From NCBI GenBank assembly GCA_029251405.1, contig JAQXDK010000016.1, forward strand, positions 1 to 64,000: a stretch of 64,000 bases of DNA, in the 5' to 3' direction. The notes beneath the pieces are model-generated. The model did no database searches. It was not told the origin of the DNA and was given only the letters and a program-made list of their open reading frames with translations. The stretch is from Flavobacteriales bacterium (GTDB taxonomy: Bacteria; Bacteroidota; Bacteroidia; Flavobacteriales_D; Parvicellaceae). This document shows positions 17,653-26,997 of the stretch, piece by piece (position 1 is the stretch's first letter; every line of letters begins with the position of its first letter). The position numbers were made by a program, and so were the translations under genes.

Positions 17653-18720
17653 ATGAAAGTTTCAACTTTTAAAACTAAAACTCAATTAACAAAAAATAGT
17701 AGATTACCCCAAGTAAATTGGGAACAACTACCTTTTGGAAAATTATTTTCTGATCACATGTTTTCTATGGATTACATCAATGGTCAGTGGACCAACTTTA
17801 CTTGTTCCGAGTATGGTAACATAAGTTTATCACCGGCGATATCAGCTTTACATTATGGTCAAAGTTGTTTTGAAGGAATGAAGGCTCATCGGAATTTAAG
17901 TAACGATATTGTTTTGTTTAGACCTTATGAAAATGCCAAAAGATTTAATCATTCTAATGCAAGAATGTGTATGCCTGAAATTAATGAAGATCTTTTTGTA
18001 GATGCCATTTCAGAATTAATATCAATTGATAATGAATGGGTTCCAAAGAATTCAAATCACTCGTTATACATCAGGCCATTTATTTTTGCTACGGATCCCT
18101 ACATAGGAATAAGACCTTCTGATAGTTATAAATTCATGATTTTTACTTGTCCAGTTGGGGATTATTACAATGAACCTGTTTCAGTAAAAATTGAAACGGA
18201 ATTTTCTAGAGCTGTAGAAGGTGGAACTGGTTCAGCTAAAGCTGCTGGTAATTATGCTGCTGCATTGTATCCGGCAATGCTTGCAAGTGAACAAGGCTTT
18301 AGACAACTTATTTGGACAGATGCTAAAGAGCATAAATACATTGAAGAAGCAGGAACTATGAATGTTATTTTTATAATAGATAACGTTTTAATTACTCCGC
18401 TTTCTGGAGATACTATTTTAGATGGAATTACTAAAAGGTGTGTAATTGAAATTGCAAGAGATTGGGGAATGGAAGTTCAAGAAAGGAAAATTGAAGTAAA
18501 AGAAATTTTAACTGCTCTTAAAAATGGTAAATTAACAGAAGCTTTTGGAGCAGGAACTGCTGCAACCATTGCACCAATTTCTAATATATCATTAAACGAC
18601 GAAAACTTTGTTATACCTGCATCCAATCCAGACCATTTCCATGTGAAAGTATTAGACTACCTAGCTAAATATAAAAGGGGAGAAGTTGAAGACAAATTCA
18701 ACTGGCTTAAAATACTTTAA
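17653..18720 (+). CDS. ilvE: Branched-chain amino acid aminotransferase
   Basis: PLP enzyme of fold type IV that interconverts leucine, isoleucine and valine with their 2-oxo acids. The 355-residue length matches the eukaryotic-like class II BCAT subfamily. The PLP lysine is K196 in GTGSAKAAGNYAA. Other family blocks are ALHYGQSCFEGMKA, LYIRPFIFATDP, EEAGTMNVIFI and EAFGAGTAATIAPI. It is monocistronic as far as the sequence shows and converges on the thiolase gene with a 32-base gap. Confidence 0.96.
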   Translation: MKVSTFKTKTQLTKNSRLPQVNWEQLPFGKLFSDHMFSMDYINGQWTNFTCSEYGNISLSPAISALHYGQSCFEGMKAHRNLSNDIVLFRPYENAKRFNHSNARMCMPEINEDLFVDAISELISIDNEWVPKNSNHSLYIRPFIFATDPYIGIRPSDSYKFMIFTCPVGDYYNEPVSVKIETEFSRAVEGGTGSAKAAGNYAAALYPAMLASEQGFRQLIWTDAKEHKYIEEAGTMNVIFIIDNVLITPLSGDTILDGITKRCVIEIARDWGMEVQERKIEVKEILTALKNGKLTEAFGAGTAATIAPISNISLNDENFVIPASNPDHFHVKVLDYLAKYKRGEVEDKFNWLKIL

Positions 18721-18752
18721 TAAAATCATCAAGGAACTACTAGAAAAGTTCG

Positions 18753-19931
18753 CTAATTTAAGTTTCTAATAATTAGTGCTGATGCACCACCACCACCATT
18801 ACAAATTCCTGCTGCACCTATGTTTCCATTATTTTGTTTTAAAACATGGATTAAGGTTACAATAATTCTACTACCACTTGAACCAAGAGGATGTCCCAAA
18901 GCAACTGCTCCACCATTTACATCTACTTTATTAGGTTCTATATCTAGAAGTTTAGTATTAACTAAGCCTACAACTGAAAAAGCTTCATTTAATTCCCAAA
19001 AATCTACGTCTTTAACAGATAAATTTGCTTTTACTAATGCTTTATTTATAGCTTTTGTCGGAGTTGTGGTAAACCATTTAGGTTCTTGTGAAGCGTCTGC
19101 ATAACTAATAATTTCAGCTAGGGGTTTGATATTTAAATCTTTAGCTTTTTCTTCAGTCATTAAAATAACTGCAGAGGCACCGTCATTTAACGTAGATGCA
19201 TTTGCTGCAGTTACTGTCCCATCCTTAGAAAATACAGGTTTTAAATTTGGAATTTTTTCTATTTTAACATTATTAAACTCTTCATCTGCTTTGATAACGA
19301 TGTCTTCTTTTTTCCTTTGAGGAACAGAAACTTTTACAATTTCGTCTTTAAATAAACCGTTAGAAGAGGCAGAGCTTGCTTTTTGGTAAGATTCAATAGC
19401 AAATTGATCTTGTTCTTCTCTGGATATATTATATTCTTTAGCACATTCATCAGCGCAAGTTCCCATGTGTACTTTATTGTAAACGTCTGTTAATCCATCT
19501 TTAACCATTCCGTCAACTAATTGAATATCCCCTAGTTTTTTAGCTTTTCTGGCGTTATAGTAATGTGGGACACTAGACATGTTCTCCATTCCCCCAGCTA
19601 CTACAATTTCTGAATCACCACATTTTATGCTTTGAACAGCTAGAGAAATAGCTTTCATTCCTGAGGCACAAACTTTATTTATTGTTGTACAAGGAGTATG
19701 CTCTGGTATACCAGCATATATGGCTGCTTGTTTACAAGGTGCTTGTCCTAAATTTGCCTGAAGTACATTCCCCATATAAACTTCGTCAACTAGTTTAGGG
19801 TCTAAACTCACGTCTTCTAGAACTCCTTGAATAGCTATTGATCCTAACTTAGTAGCTGGAATAGAAGAAAGTGATCCTCCAAAACTACCCATTGGTGTTC
19901 TTTTCGCTGCAACAATTACTATTTTTTTCAT
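18753..19931 (-). CDS. Acetyl-CoA C-acetyltransferase (thiolase)
   Basis: Condenses two acetyl-CoA to acetoacetyl-CoA or cleaves 3-ketoacyl-CoA. The 392-residue protein has the full thiolase set: nucleophile C88 in NKVCASGMKAI, H347 in NGGAVALGHPLG and the acid/base C377 in CNGGGGASAL. Length fits a biosynthetic-type or degradative-type tetrameric thiolase. No partner 3-hydroxyacyl-CoA dehydrogenase or HMG-CoA synthase gene sits beside it, although an HMG-CoA lyase is found 7 kb away. Direction in vivo is not clear. Confidence 0.95.
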   Translation of the reverse strand: MKKIVIVAAKRTPMGSFGGSLSSIPATKLGSIAIQGVLEDVSLDPKLVDEVYMGNVLQANLGQAPCKQAAIYAGIPEHTPCTTINKVCASGMKAISLAVQSIKCGDSEIVVAGGMENMSSVPHYYNARKAKKLGDIQLVDGMVKDGLTDVYNKVHMGTCADECAKEYNISREEQDQFAIESYQKASSASSNGLFKDEIVKVSVPQRKKEDIVIKADEEFNNVKIEKIPNLKPVFSKDGTVTAANASTLNDGASAVILMTEEKAKDLNIKPLAEIISYADASQEPKWFTTTPTKAINKALVKANLSVKDVDFWELNEAFSVVGLVNTKLLDIEPNKVDVNGGAVALGHPLGSSGSRIIVTLIHVLKQNNGNIGAAGICNGGGGASALIIRNLN

Positions 19932-20032
19932 TCTCTAAATTTACTTTTAATTTTTTAAGAAAAATTAATTAATAAAAATAAATTAATATTGGAAATGGTG
20001 ATTATTAATAGTGTTCATTTCAAAAACTATGT

Positions 20033-20040
20033 TATTTTTG
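20033..20040 (+). promoter_or_regulatory. -7 promoter element of tRNA-Ser(GCU)
   Basis: TATTTTTG is a full match to TAnnTTTG and ends 11 bases before the mature tRNA start at 20052. The same TATTTTTG lies before the other serine tRNA (60898-60905). Confidence 0.6.
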
Positions 20041-20051
20041 CATACCTAATT

Positions 20052-20135
20052 GGAGAGGTGGCAGAGTGGTAATGCAACAGCCTGCTAAGCTGTCAACGAG
20101 CAATCGTTGCCAGGGTTCGAGTCCCTGTCTCTCCG
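20052..20135 (+). tRNA. tRNA-Ser(GCU)
   Basis: Acceptor strands GGAGAGG and TCTCTCC pair over seven positions, followed by discriminator G. The anticodon stem ACAGC/GCTGT encloses the loop CTGCTAA with anticodon GCT, which reads AGC and AGT serine codons. A long variable arm (CAACGAGCAATCGTTG) is present, as expected of class II serine tRNAs. The T-arm has GGTTCGAGTCC. CCA is not encoded. Confidence 0.97.
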
Positions 20136-20138
20136 CAT

Positions 20139-20169
20139 AAAAAAAGCCTCAATGTTTTGAGGCTTTTTT
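20139..20169. terminator. Bidirectional terminator after tRNA-Ser(GCU)
   Basis: GCCTCAA (20146-20152) and TTGAGGC (20157-20163) form a seven-base stem with a TGTT loop. Six T follow on the plus strand and seven A precede it. It therefore works for the tRNA and for the converging thioredoxin operon, whose last gene ends at 20192. Confidence 0.9.
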
Positions 20170-20191
20170 GTTTTTTAAATCAAATGAATTT

Positions 20192-20446
20192 TTAATCGAT
20201 AGATCCTTGTACTCTTTTCATGAAATCATTCAACGCAACTTTTTTAGATGCCCCTCTTTCAATGGCATTACTAACCTCAGTTGCCCCATATAAATTAGAC
20301 AAAATTTCACCAATAACATCCATCTCATCATCTTTAATATTGGAGTTTTCAGTTAAGTTTTCAAGTACAGAAATGGTTTCTTGGATATAATCCGAATCAT
20401 TTTCTTCGATAAACTGAACAATATGTTTAATTAGCGGCAGCCTCAT
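20192..20446 (-). CDS. DUF6952-family small protein
   Basis: An 84-residue acidic helical protein beginning MRLPLIKHIVQFIEENDSD. It resembles the uncharacterised Bacteroidota DUF6952 family, which ends with NDFMKRVQGSID-like sequence as here. A longer frame upstream to 20542 lies inside the thioredoxin gene and is not credible. The ATG at 20446 overlaps the thioredoxin end by 20 bases. It is the third gene of a peroxiredoxin-thioredoxin-DUF6952 operon, so a link to peroxide or thiol metabolism is likely but not shown. Confidence 0.85.
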   Translation of the reverse strand: MRLPLIKHIVQFIEENDSDYIQETISVLENLTENSNIKDDEMDVIGEILSNLYGATEVSNAIERGASKKVALNDFMKRVQGSID

Positions 20447-20741
20447 CAATGAAATTAAATAAAACTTCTGTTTTGTTGGTTTGTACTTGATTAACCAAAG
20501 ATCCTTTTTTAAAAAAAGCAAAGGTTGGTAAATTAGAAACATCAGCTAATTTCCTAGAATTAGGATTTTTTTCGGCATCAATTACTAAGAAATGTAAAGA
20601 TTCATTTTCTAAAGATTTCTTTTTAAACTTTGGCTTCATAATTCTACAATTACCACACCAACTTGCCGAGAACTGTACTAAAACTTTATCGTTTTGTTCG
20701 ATTTCCCTTTTTAAAGAATCGGTATTTAGTTCTGTTAACAT
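20427..20741 (-). CDS. Thioredoxin-family protein
   Basis: A 104-residue cytosolic thioredoxin fold, with the active site WCGNC at residues 28-32 and the cis-proline in VSNLPTFAFF. The dipeptide between the cysteines is GN instead of the usual GP, which should alter redox potential. There is no signal peptide. Its start overlaps the peroxiredoxin stop by one base (TAATG), pointing to coupled translation. The natural partner is probably the peroxiredoxin next to it. Confidence 0.92.
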   Translation of the reverse strand: MLTELNTDSLKREIEQNDKVLVQFSASWCGNCRIMKPKFKKKSLENESLHFLVIDAEKNPNSRKLADVSNLPTFAFFKKGSLVNQVQTNKTEVLFNFIDEAAAN

Positions 20742-21382
20742 TAGTTGTTAGATAAGTAATCTGCTACTCCGTCTCTGTTAGCGCTCATAGCATCTTTTCC
20801 TTCTTCCCAGTTAGCAGGACAAACTTCACCAAATTTTTGATTGTGCGCATAAGCATCAATTAACCTTAAAAACTCACCTACATTTCTTCCAACTGGAAAG
20901 AAATTCATTCCCTGATGGAATACCATTCCGTCTTCATCTAATAAAAATGTTGCTCTGTAAGGAATACTACTTCCATCGACTTGAACAGCGTCTAATTCTT
21001 CATCGTACCTATCGTTAGTGGTGTCTAAAACTCCTAATATATTGGCTAAATTTCTATTAGTATCTGCTAAAATTGGATAAGTGACGCCTTCAATTCCACC
21101 ATTGTCTTTTGATGTACTTAACCAAGCAAAATGTACCTCTGCCGTATCGCAAGATGCGCCTATGACCATAGTGTTTCTCTTTTCAAATTCAGGTAGTGCT
21201 TCTTGGAATGCATGAAGTTCTGTAGGACATACATAAGTGAAATCTTTAGGATACCAAAACAAAACAACTTTTTTCTTGTTTTTTAAAGCTTCTTCTAGCA
21301 CATTAACTTGAAAGGTGTCGCCCATATCGTTCATGGCGTCTACACTAATACTTGGAAATTTTTTTCCTACAAAATTTGACAT
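20741..21382 (-). CDS. Typical 2-Cys peroxiredoxin (AhpC/Prx1 type)
   Basis: Reduces hydrogen peroxide and organic peroxides with thioredoxin-type electrons. The 213-residue protein has the peroxidatic cysteine C52 in FTYVCPTEL and the resolving cysteine C188 in EVCPANW, both typical. Length and order match the Prx1/AhpC family. It leads the operon with a thioredoxin and DUF6952. The upstream 87 bases before the divergent VOC gene are AT-rich and I could not fix a clear promoter. Confidence 0.96.
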   Translation of the reverse strand: MSNFVGKKFPSISVDAMNDMGDTFQVNVLEEALKNKKKVVLFWYPKDFTYVCPTELHAFQEALPEFEKRNTMVIGASCDTAEVHFAWLSTSKDNGGIEGVTYPILADTNRNLANILGVLDTTNDRYDEELDAVQVDGSSIPYRATFLLDEDGMVFHQGMNFFPVGRNVGEFLRLIDAYAHNQKFGEVCPANWEEGKDAMSANRDGVADYLSNN

Positions 21383-21469
21383 AACTTAATTTTAAATATT
21401 TATATTTTACCAAATTTAATTCAAACTAATTTTAATGAGGGTAAATAATGTTAAAAATTTTTAATTCCT

Positions 21470-21898
21470 ATGGATAATAATATTCAACAAACCCCATTTC
21501 ATCTTGCTATACCCGTTTCTAATCTTAAAAAAGCTAGAGAATTTTATTCTATTGCATTAGGTTTTGTAGAGGGGCGGTCCAGTTCTGATTGGGTAGATTA
21601 TAATTTTTTTGGACATCAATTGGTAATTCATAAAACTTCTAATCGAAATATAAATAATCATAACGATGTAGATGGCCACAGCATCCCAGTTCCTCATTTT
21701 GGAGTTATTCTAAATATGAATGTTTGGATTAACTTTAAAGAAAGGCTTATGAGTCAAAATATTAAATTTGTTGTTGAACCTCATATAAGATTTGAGAATA
21801 CTGCAGGTGAACAGGCCACCATGTTTTTTTTAGACCCCTGTGGTAATGCACTAGAAATAAAAGCTTTCCATGATATAACTAATCTCTTCAAAAAATAA
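21470..21898 (+). CDS. VOC-family (glyoxalase-fold) protein
   Basis: A 142-residue single VOC unit pair with HLAIPVSNLKKAREFY at the start and FFLDPCGNALEIKAF at the end. The histidine near residue 12 and the glutamate in LEIK are at the usual metal positions. Substrate is unknown, as is common for this family (glyoxalase, dioxygenase or resistance types). The next gene (DUF2461) starts four bases after its stop, so they are co-transcribed. Confidence 0.9.
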   Translation: MDNNIQQTPFHLAIPVSNLKKAREFYSIALGFVEGRSSSDWVDYNFFGHQLVIHKTSNRNINNHNDVDGHSIPVPHFGVILNMNVWINFKERLMSQNIKFVVEPHIRFENTAGEQATMFFLDPCGNALEIKAFHDITNLFKK

Positions 21899-21902
21899 GA
21901 AA

Positions 21903-22571
21903 ATGCAACTAGATCCTTCGATTTTCAATTTTTTAAATGCCCTTAAAAAAAACAATAATAGACCCTGGTTTAAAGAAAATAAATCGGTTTTTGACATGCA
22001 TAATAAAAATGTGAAATATTATTTTAAATCTTTTTTCGAACAAGAAAAAGAACAATTCAATTGGGAAAGTTTTAAAGTTTTCAGAATATATAAGGATGTG
22101 AGATTTTCTAAAGATAAGCTTCCTTACAAAACACATTTTGCTATTGCTTTTCATAGATTGAAGCCAAAATTCAGAGGTGGTTTTTATGTGCATATTCAGC
22201 CCGGAAACACCTTTATCGCTAGTGGATTTTGGGCTCCTGAAAAAGATGATTTATTTAGAATTAGAAAAGAAATTGAGTCAGATAGCGATTATTTTAGAAA
22301 AGTTATAGAAAGTAAGAAGATTGTAGATGTCTGGGGTTCAATTAAAGGGAACTCATTAAAAATAGGCCCTAAAGGTTTTGATAAAAATCACCCAGCTATC
22401 GACCTTTTAAAGTATAAGCAATTCCTCTATGTGAAAAATTTTAAAGATCAAGATGTGTTTTCAAAAGATTTCACTAAAAAAATTAGAGACTATTTTAGCC
22501 ATCTAATCCCTTTCCACGACTATTTTAGTGATGTTTTAACTTCTGATTTGAATGGTCAATCAATTTTGTAG
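21903..22571 (+). CDS. DUF2461-family protein
   Basis: A 222-residue protein of the conserved DUF2461/TIGR02453 family, with the marks NNNRPWFKENK, FRIYKDVRFSKDKLPYKTH, GGFYVHIQPG and SGFWAPEKDDLFRIR. The family is widespread but has no proven activity. It forms a two-gene unit with the VOC gene. The 3' end overlaps the convergent NUDIX gene by 16 bases. Confidence 0.93.
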   Translation: MQLDPSIFNFLNALKKNNNRPWFKENKSVFDMHNKNVKYYFKSFFEQEKEQFNWESFKVFRIYKDVRFSKDKLPYKTHFAIAFHRLKPKFRGGFYVHIQPGNTFIASGFWAPEKDDLFRIRKEIESDSDYFRKVIESKKIVDVWGSIKGNSLKIGPKGFDKNHPAIDLLKYKQFLYVKNFKDQDVFSKDFTKKIRDYFSHLIPFHDYFSDVLTSDLNGQSIL

Positions 22572-22999
22572 ACAGTTTTAATCATATTTAGTACTTTTTT
22601 GTCGATAGGAAATTCTAATTTATTTTCATCTAATGTTTCTAGATTTATCCACTCAAATACAGGTAAGTTTTTAAGTGGTGTTTTAGATGAGTTTTTGATA
22701 TTATTTTTCAGCCTAGCAGTGTAATAAATAGAAATTAATTGTTCCTTATTATTAAATTGGCTTATTTGAAAAAAATCGGTGGTGTAAAAATGCTCTACAT
22801 CTAATAGTTGCCGATTCATTTCTTCATTAAATTCTCTTTTTAAGCCGTCAATTATACCTTCTCCAAATTCCAAGCCTCCACCAGGAAACTTGTATATTTC
22901 TTTTCCAAATATTAATTCCTTGCTTAAAAGTATTGCGTCATCTTTTACAATTAATCCATAAACTCTAATATTGAATGAGCTTACTGATTTATTCATCAA
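22556..22999 (-). CDS. NUDIX hydrolase
   Basis: Hydrolyses a nucleoside diphosphate linked to another group. The Nudix box Gx5Ex7REUxEE spans about residues 41-60 with E47, R55, E56, E59 and E60 visible. The usual G near the end of the box is replaced by N62, a mild variation. Length 147 is typical of single-domain members. It overlaps prfC by 11 bases and lies downstream of it on the same strand. The substrate is not predictable. Confidence 0.9.
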   Translation of the reverse strand: MMNKSVSSFNIRVYGLIVKDDAILLSKELIFGKEIYKFPGGGLEFGEGIIDGLKREFNEEMNRQLLDVEHFYTTDFFQISQFNNKEQLISIYYTARLKNNIKNSSKTPLKNLPVFEWINLETLDENKLEFPIDKKVLNMIKTVYKID

Positions 23000-24581
23000 G
23001 TTTAAATTCAGATGTCTTGTGGAAAGTAATCTTAGGATAATCTCCTTCAGCTTGATTTAATAAAAATATGCTTGGAGCTAAAAATACAGGATTTTTATCT
23101 TTGTCATAGGCAATATTCGCAGTTTTTCTTTTAATGAAATCTTCTAATGAGTTTTCGTCACTACTTGTCATCCAACAAGCTTTAAAGAAATTTCTAGAGT
23201 TAAAACTACAACTAGCACCATATTCTTGTTTTAATCTGTATTGTATAACTTCAAATTGCAATTCTCCAACTGTTCCAATAATTTTTCTATTTCCAGGTTG
23301 CATAATAAAAAGTTGAGCAACACCTTCATCAGTAAGCTGACTTAATCCTTTTTCTAGTTGCTTGGTTTTCATAGGATCATCATTTTGAATTTCCTTAAAA
23401 ATTTCGGGTGAAAAACTAGGAATACCTTTGTAGTTTAGGTTTTCACCCTCAGTTAACGAATCACCAATTTTAAAGGTTCCGGAGTCATATAAACCAATAA
23501 CATCTCCAGGATATGCACAGTCGACAACAGATTTAGAGGAAGCCATGAAACTTGTTGGATTAGGGAATTTTATTTTCTTCTTTAATCTGGTATGAAAATA
23601 AAATTTATTTCTTTCAAATTTCCCAGATACAATCCTTAAAAAAGCAATTCTGTCTCTATGTTTAGGATCAATATTTGCATGAATTTTAAAAACAAATCCA
23701 CTAAACTTATTTTCCGTTGGTTGAACCACTCTGAGTTCGGTTTCTCTAGATTGAGGGGTGGGAGAGACCTCAATAAATGAGTCTAATAGTTCTTGTACAC
23801 CAAAATTATTTAACGCAGATCCAAAAAATACTGGTGCTACTTTTCCAGCTAAGTAATCTTCTTGATTAAAATCTCCATAAACACCATTAATCAGCTCTAC
23901 TTCATCGTTAAGCATGTTAGTTTCTTCACTACCAATAAAATCAGATAATTTGGGGTCGGTAAGACCATCAATTTTATAAACTTCTTTTTCTATACCTGTT
24001 TTGTTTCCACTAAATAGATTCAATTCACTTTTATGTATGTTATAAACACCTTTAAAAGTAGCACCTATGCCGATTGGCCAACTCATAGGTTTTACTTTTA
24101 TAAGTAGTTTCGATTCTATTTCATCTAATAAATCAAAAGCGTCTTGCCCCTCTCTGTCCATTTTGTTAATAAAAACTATAACTGGTGTATCTCTCATTCT
24201 ACACACTTCCATTAGTTTTTCTGTTTGTGCCTCAACACCGTTAGCACAATCAATTACCATAATTACACTATCTACAGCAGTTAATGTTCTGTAAGTATCT
24301 TCGGCGAAATCTTTGTGACCAGGAGTATCTAAAATATTGATTTGACGATTTCTATAATTGAAAGCCATAACAGAAGTAGCAACGCTTATTCCTCTTTGTT
24401 TCTCAATTTCCATAAAGTCGGAAGTAGCTGATTTTTTTATTTTGTTGTTTTTAACAGCCCCAGCGCTTTGTATTGCACCTCCAAATAAAAGTAACTTTTC
24501 TGTCAATGTTGTTTTCCCAGCATCAGGATGAGAGATGATTCCAAATGTTCTCCGCTTATCTATTTCTTTTAAATTTCCCAT
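22989..24581 (-). CDS. prfC: Peptide chain release factor 3
   Basis: GTPase that recycles release factors RF1/RF2 from the ribosome after termination. The 530-residue protein has the G1 loop HPDAGKTT (about 18-25), G3 DTPGH and G4 NKMDRE, with [10 protein letters not shown] switch I typical of RF3. Domains II and III follow with [10 protein letters not shown] and [13 protein letters not shown]. Length is standard. It is the first gene of a two-gene unit with the NUDIX gene. Confidence 0.97.
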   Translation of the reverse strand: MGNLKEIDKRRTFGIISHPDAGKTTLTEKLLLFGGAIQSAGAVKNNKIKKSATSDFMEIEKQRGISVATSVMAFNYRNRQINILDTPGHKDFAEDTYRTLTAVDSVIMVIDCANGVEAQTEKLMEVCRMRDTPVIVFINKMDREGQDAFDLLDEIESKLLIKVKPMSWPIGIGATFKGVYNIHKSELNLFSGNKTGIEKEVYKIDGLTDPKLSDFIGSEETNMLNDEVELINGVYGDFNQEDYLAGKVAPVFFGSALNNFGVQELLDSFIEVSPTPQSRETELRVVQPTENKFSGFVFKIHANIDPKHRDRIAFLRIVSGKFERNKFYFHTRLKKKIKFPNPTSFMASSKSVVDCAYPGDVIGLYDSGTFKIGDSLTEGENLNYKGIPSFSPEIFKEIQNDDPMKTKQLEKGLSQLTDEGVAQLFIMQPGNRKIIGTVGELQFEVIQYRLKQEYGASCSFNSRNFFKACWMTSSDENSLEDFIKRKTANIAYDKDKNPVFLAPSIFLLNQAEGDYPKITFHKTSEFKLDE

Positions 24582-24690
24582 TTAAATGCGAATATAATAC
24601 TAATGATTTCATTGTGAAAAAATCTACTAATTCTTCAAACAAAATCGTTTAACAAACTATAAAACAGTGGTTATTGCTTATATTTATAAC

Positions 24691-26985
24691 GTGAAAAGAT
24701 TATTATTATTCCTATTTGTAGCAACCCAGCTGTATTGCTTTGGTGCTGACGACTACAATATTAAGTTGATAAGCCAAACTAACAATACCCTGATAGTTGA
24801 ATTTAATTTACAAAACTATCGTCTTTCTAAAATTGATGCATCAGATCCTTATTTGTACCAAAATTTCATAGTAAATGGAGGAGTTCCTATCTTAAAAACA
24901 GGAGAACCAGAACTCTTAAAATTCACTTCCAATATCCAATTACCCAACACAGGATCAACTAGTTATTCTGTTTTAGAAACAGAATTCTTAGAATTAGAAA
25001 ATATTAATATAACTCCTTCAAAAGGTAATTTGTATAGAAACATTGATCCAAATTCTATTCCATTTACAGAAGGTCCTGTTTATTCATACGATACTGATTT
25101 CCCTAATAACTTACTTACTATGGGAAAACCTTACATACAAAGAGATATTAGAGGCCAGACACTGAGTTTTATACCTTTTAAATTTAATCCTTCAAAAAAA
25201 ACAGTTAAAGTTTACAATAAAATTAAAATCGAAATTTCATTCAACCCAAATATTACTGGCAAAAATGAAATTAAAATACCTGTAAGAAGAAAAATAGCTG
25301 AAGAAACTAACTTAATTTACAACAGAAGGTATTTAAATTACGTTAACTCTAGATATAACCCTTTAGGACAAGATGGTAAGATGTTAATAATTGCTCCGTC
25401 CGAGTATATTTCTGATCTTGATGCACTTATTTCTTGGAAACGGAAGTCTGGTGTGGATGTTGAAATAGTCAATGTTGATGATATTGGAAACAATGAAATT
25501 AATATTTACAATTATGTAAGAAATTATTACAATCAAAATCCTGACTTTTTATACTTATTATTAGTTGGAGACCATAACGATGTAGCCTCTTACAATGCGG
25601 GTTCTACTGGTGGATGGATGTCAGAATCTAAATGGTCCGATTCTAAATACGGATTAGTTTCTAATTCAAACGACTGGTATCCAGATGTTTACGTTGGAAG
25701 ATTCAGTCCTTCTAATTCAAATGATTTAAATACCATGATCCAAAGGAATTTAGAATACGAAGTAACTCCTTTGATTTCTGATTATTATCAAAATGCTTTA
25801 GGAATTGGTTCTAATGAAGGTAATGGATACGGTGATGATGGTGAATCCGATTGGCAACACTTGAGAAATATAAGAACTGATTTGTTAAATTTTGGCTATC
25901 AAAACGTATATGAGTTTTACGATGGTAGTCATGGAGGTGAAGATCAAAGTGGAAATCCAAATTCTTCTATTATTTCTAACGCTCTAAATAGTGGAGTTTC
26001 TCTTTTTAATTATACTGGCCATGGAGATATCAACTCTTGTGCAACAGGAAATTTTACGAGTTCTCATGTTAATTCAGCAACCAATTCTGGAAAATACCCT
26101 TTTGTAATATCTGTTTCATGTAATAACGGAACTTTTACTTCCGGGACTTGTATTTCTGAAGTTTGGCAAAGAGCTAGTCATTTGAACAGCCCAACAGGTT
26201 CTATTGCAGCAGCAGGATCATCTATATTAATGTCTTGGGCTCCACCTATGGCTACACAAGATGAAATAGTTGATATATTGGTAGAATCTTATGCTTATAA
26301 TAAGGTTCAAACTATAGGGTCATTGTTTTACAGTGGTCAGATGAAAATGTTAGATGATTACCCAAATGCTGGTAAAGAAGTAATAGAGACCTGGATCTTA
26401 TTTGGTGATCCAACTACTTTTTTTAGATCTAAAACTCCATCAGATTTTATAGTTTCGCATGACGAAGAACAAGATTTAGGAGTAAGTTCTCTTTCAGTTT
26501 TTTGTGATGAACAGGACGCAAAGGTTACTTTATGGAATGGTGACTCTTTAATAGGGAAAACCAATGTTTTAAACGGTCAGGCAGATTTTATCTTTGATAG
26601 TATTAATCAAATAGATACTTTAGAAATTATTATAAGCGCCTATAATAAAACCCCATATTTTGGAAATCTTCGAACCACTTCGCCAGATATCAAACCAGTT
26701 AGTAATTTTACAGATTTTTTATTTGGACCCAATCCATTAGGATCTGATTTCCAATTAAGTTTAATCTTTGAATTAAATGAAGATCAGGAAGTGATTTTCG
26801 AGATATTTAATGCCCTTGGGCAAAAAATTTACAAACAAATAGAAACTTTATCTTCTGGGTTTTATGGTCCTGATCGAACACCTTTAGTTTTAAATTTAAA
26901 TAAAATAAATCTTAAGACTGGTATTTATTCATTTTCAACTAATATTAATAACATACAGTATGTTAAACAACTCTTTGTTCCTTAA
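24691..26985 (+). CDS. Secreted C25 (gingipain-like) cysteine protease, T9SS cargo
   Basis: A cell-surface or secreted cysteine protease. Counted from the GTG at 24691 (764 residues), a signal peptide (KRLLLFLFVATQLYCFGA) leads a C25-type propeptide (about 20-205). The catalytic domain has His about 444 in YTGHGDINSC and Cys about 477 in VISVSCNNGTF. The 33-residue spacing is the same as in gingipain RgpB (H211/C244). The tail beginning near FGPNPLGSDF is a type A sorting domain for the type IX secretion system. A GTG at 24667 would put eight residues before the signal peptide, so I prefer 24691. The C25 domain is rather divergent. Confidence 0.9.
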   Translation: MKRLLLFLFVATQLYCFGADDYNIKLISQTNNTLIVEFNLQNYRLSKIDASDPYLYQNFIVNGGVPILKTGEPELLKFTSNIQLPNTGSTSYSVLETEFLELENINITPSKGNLYRNIDPNSIPFTEGPVYSYDTDFPNNLLTMGKPYIQRDIRGQTLSFIPFKFNPSKKTVKVYNKIKIEISFNPNITGKNEIKIPVRRKIAEETNLIYNRRYLNYVNSRYNPLGQDGKMLIIAPSEYISDLDALISWKRKSGVDVEIVNVDDIGNNEINIYNYVRNYYNQNPDFLYLLLVGDHNDVASYNAGSTGGWMSESKWSDSKYGLVSNSNDWYPDVYVGRFSPSNSNDLNTMIQRNLEYEVTPLISDYYQNALGIGSNEGNGYGDDGESDWQHLRNIRTDLLNFGYQNVYEFYDGSHGGEDQSGNPNSSIISNALNSGVSLFNYTGHGDINSCATGNFTSSHVNSATNSGKYPFVISVSCNNGTFTSGTCISEVWQRASHLNSPTGSIAAAGSSILMSWAPPMATQDEIVDILVESYAYNKVQTIGSLFYSGQMKMLDDYPNAGKEVIETWILFGDPTTFFRSKTPSDFIVSHDEEQDLGVSSLSVFCDEQDAKVTLWNGDSLIGKTNVLNGQADFIFDSINQIDTLEIIISAYNKTPYFGNLRTTSPDIKPVSNFTDFLFGPNPLGSDFQLSLIFELNEDQEVIFEIFNALGQKIYKQIETLSSGFYGPDRTPLVLNLNKINLKTGIYSFSTNINNIQYVKQLFVP

Positions 26986-26997
26986 GCAACTAAAAAA

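Noticed and set aside
18721-18752. GAACT/AGTTC inverted repeat between ilvE and thiolase as terminator
   Set aside because: The stem is only five bases and no T-run follows on either strand.
20447-20542. Upstream extension of the DUF6952 frame
   Set aside because: It lies inside the thioredoxin gene and reads as unlike sequence; the ATG at 20446 matches the family start.
26358-26564. 68-residue minus-strand frame inside the C25 protease gene
   Set aside because: A shadow frame opposite a well-supported gene, with no family match or own signals.
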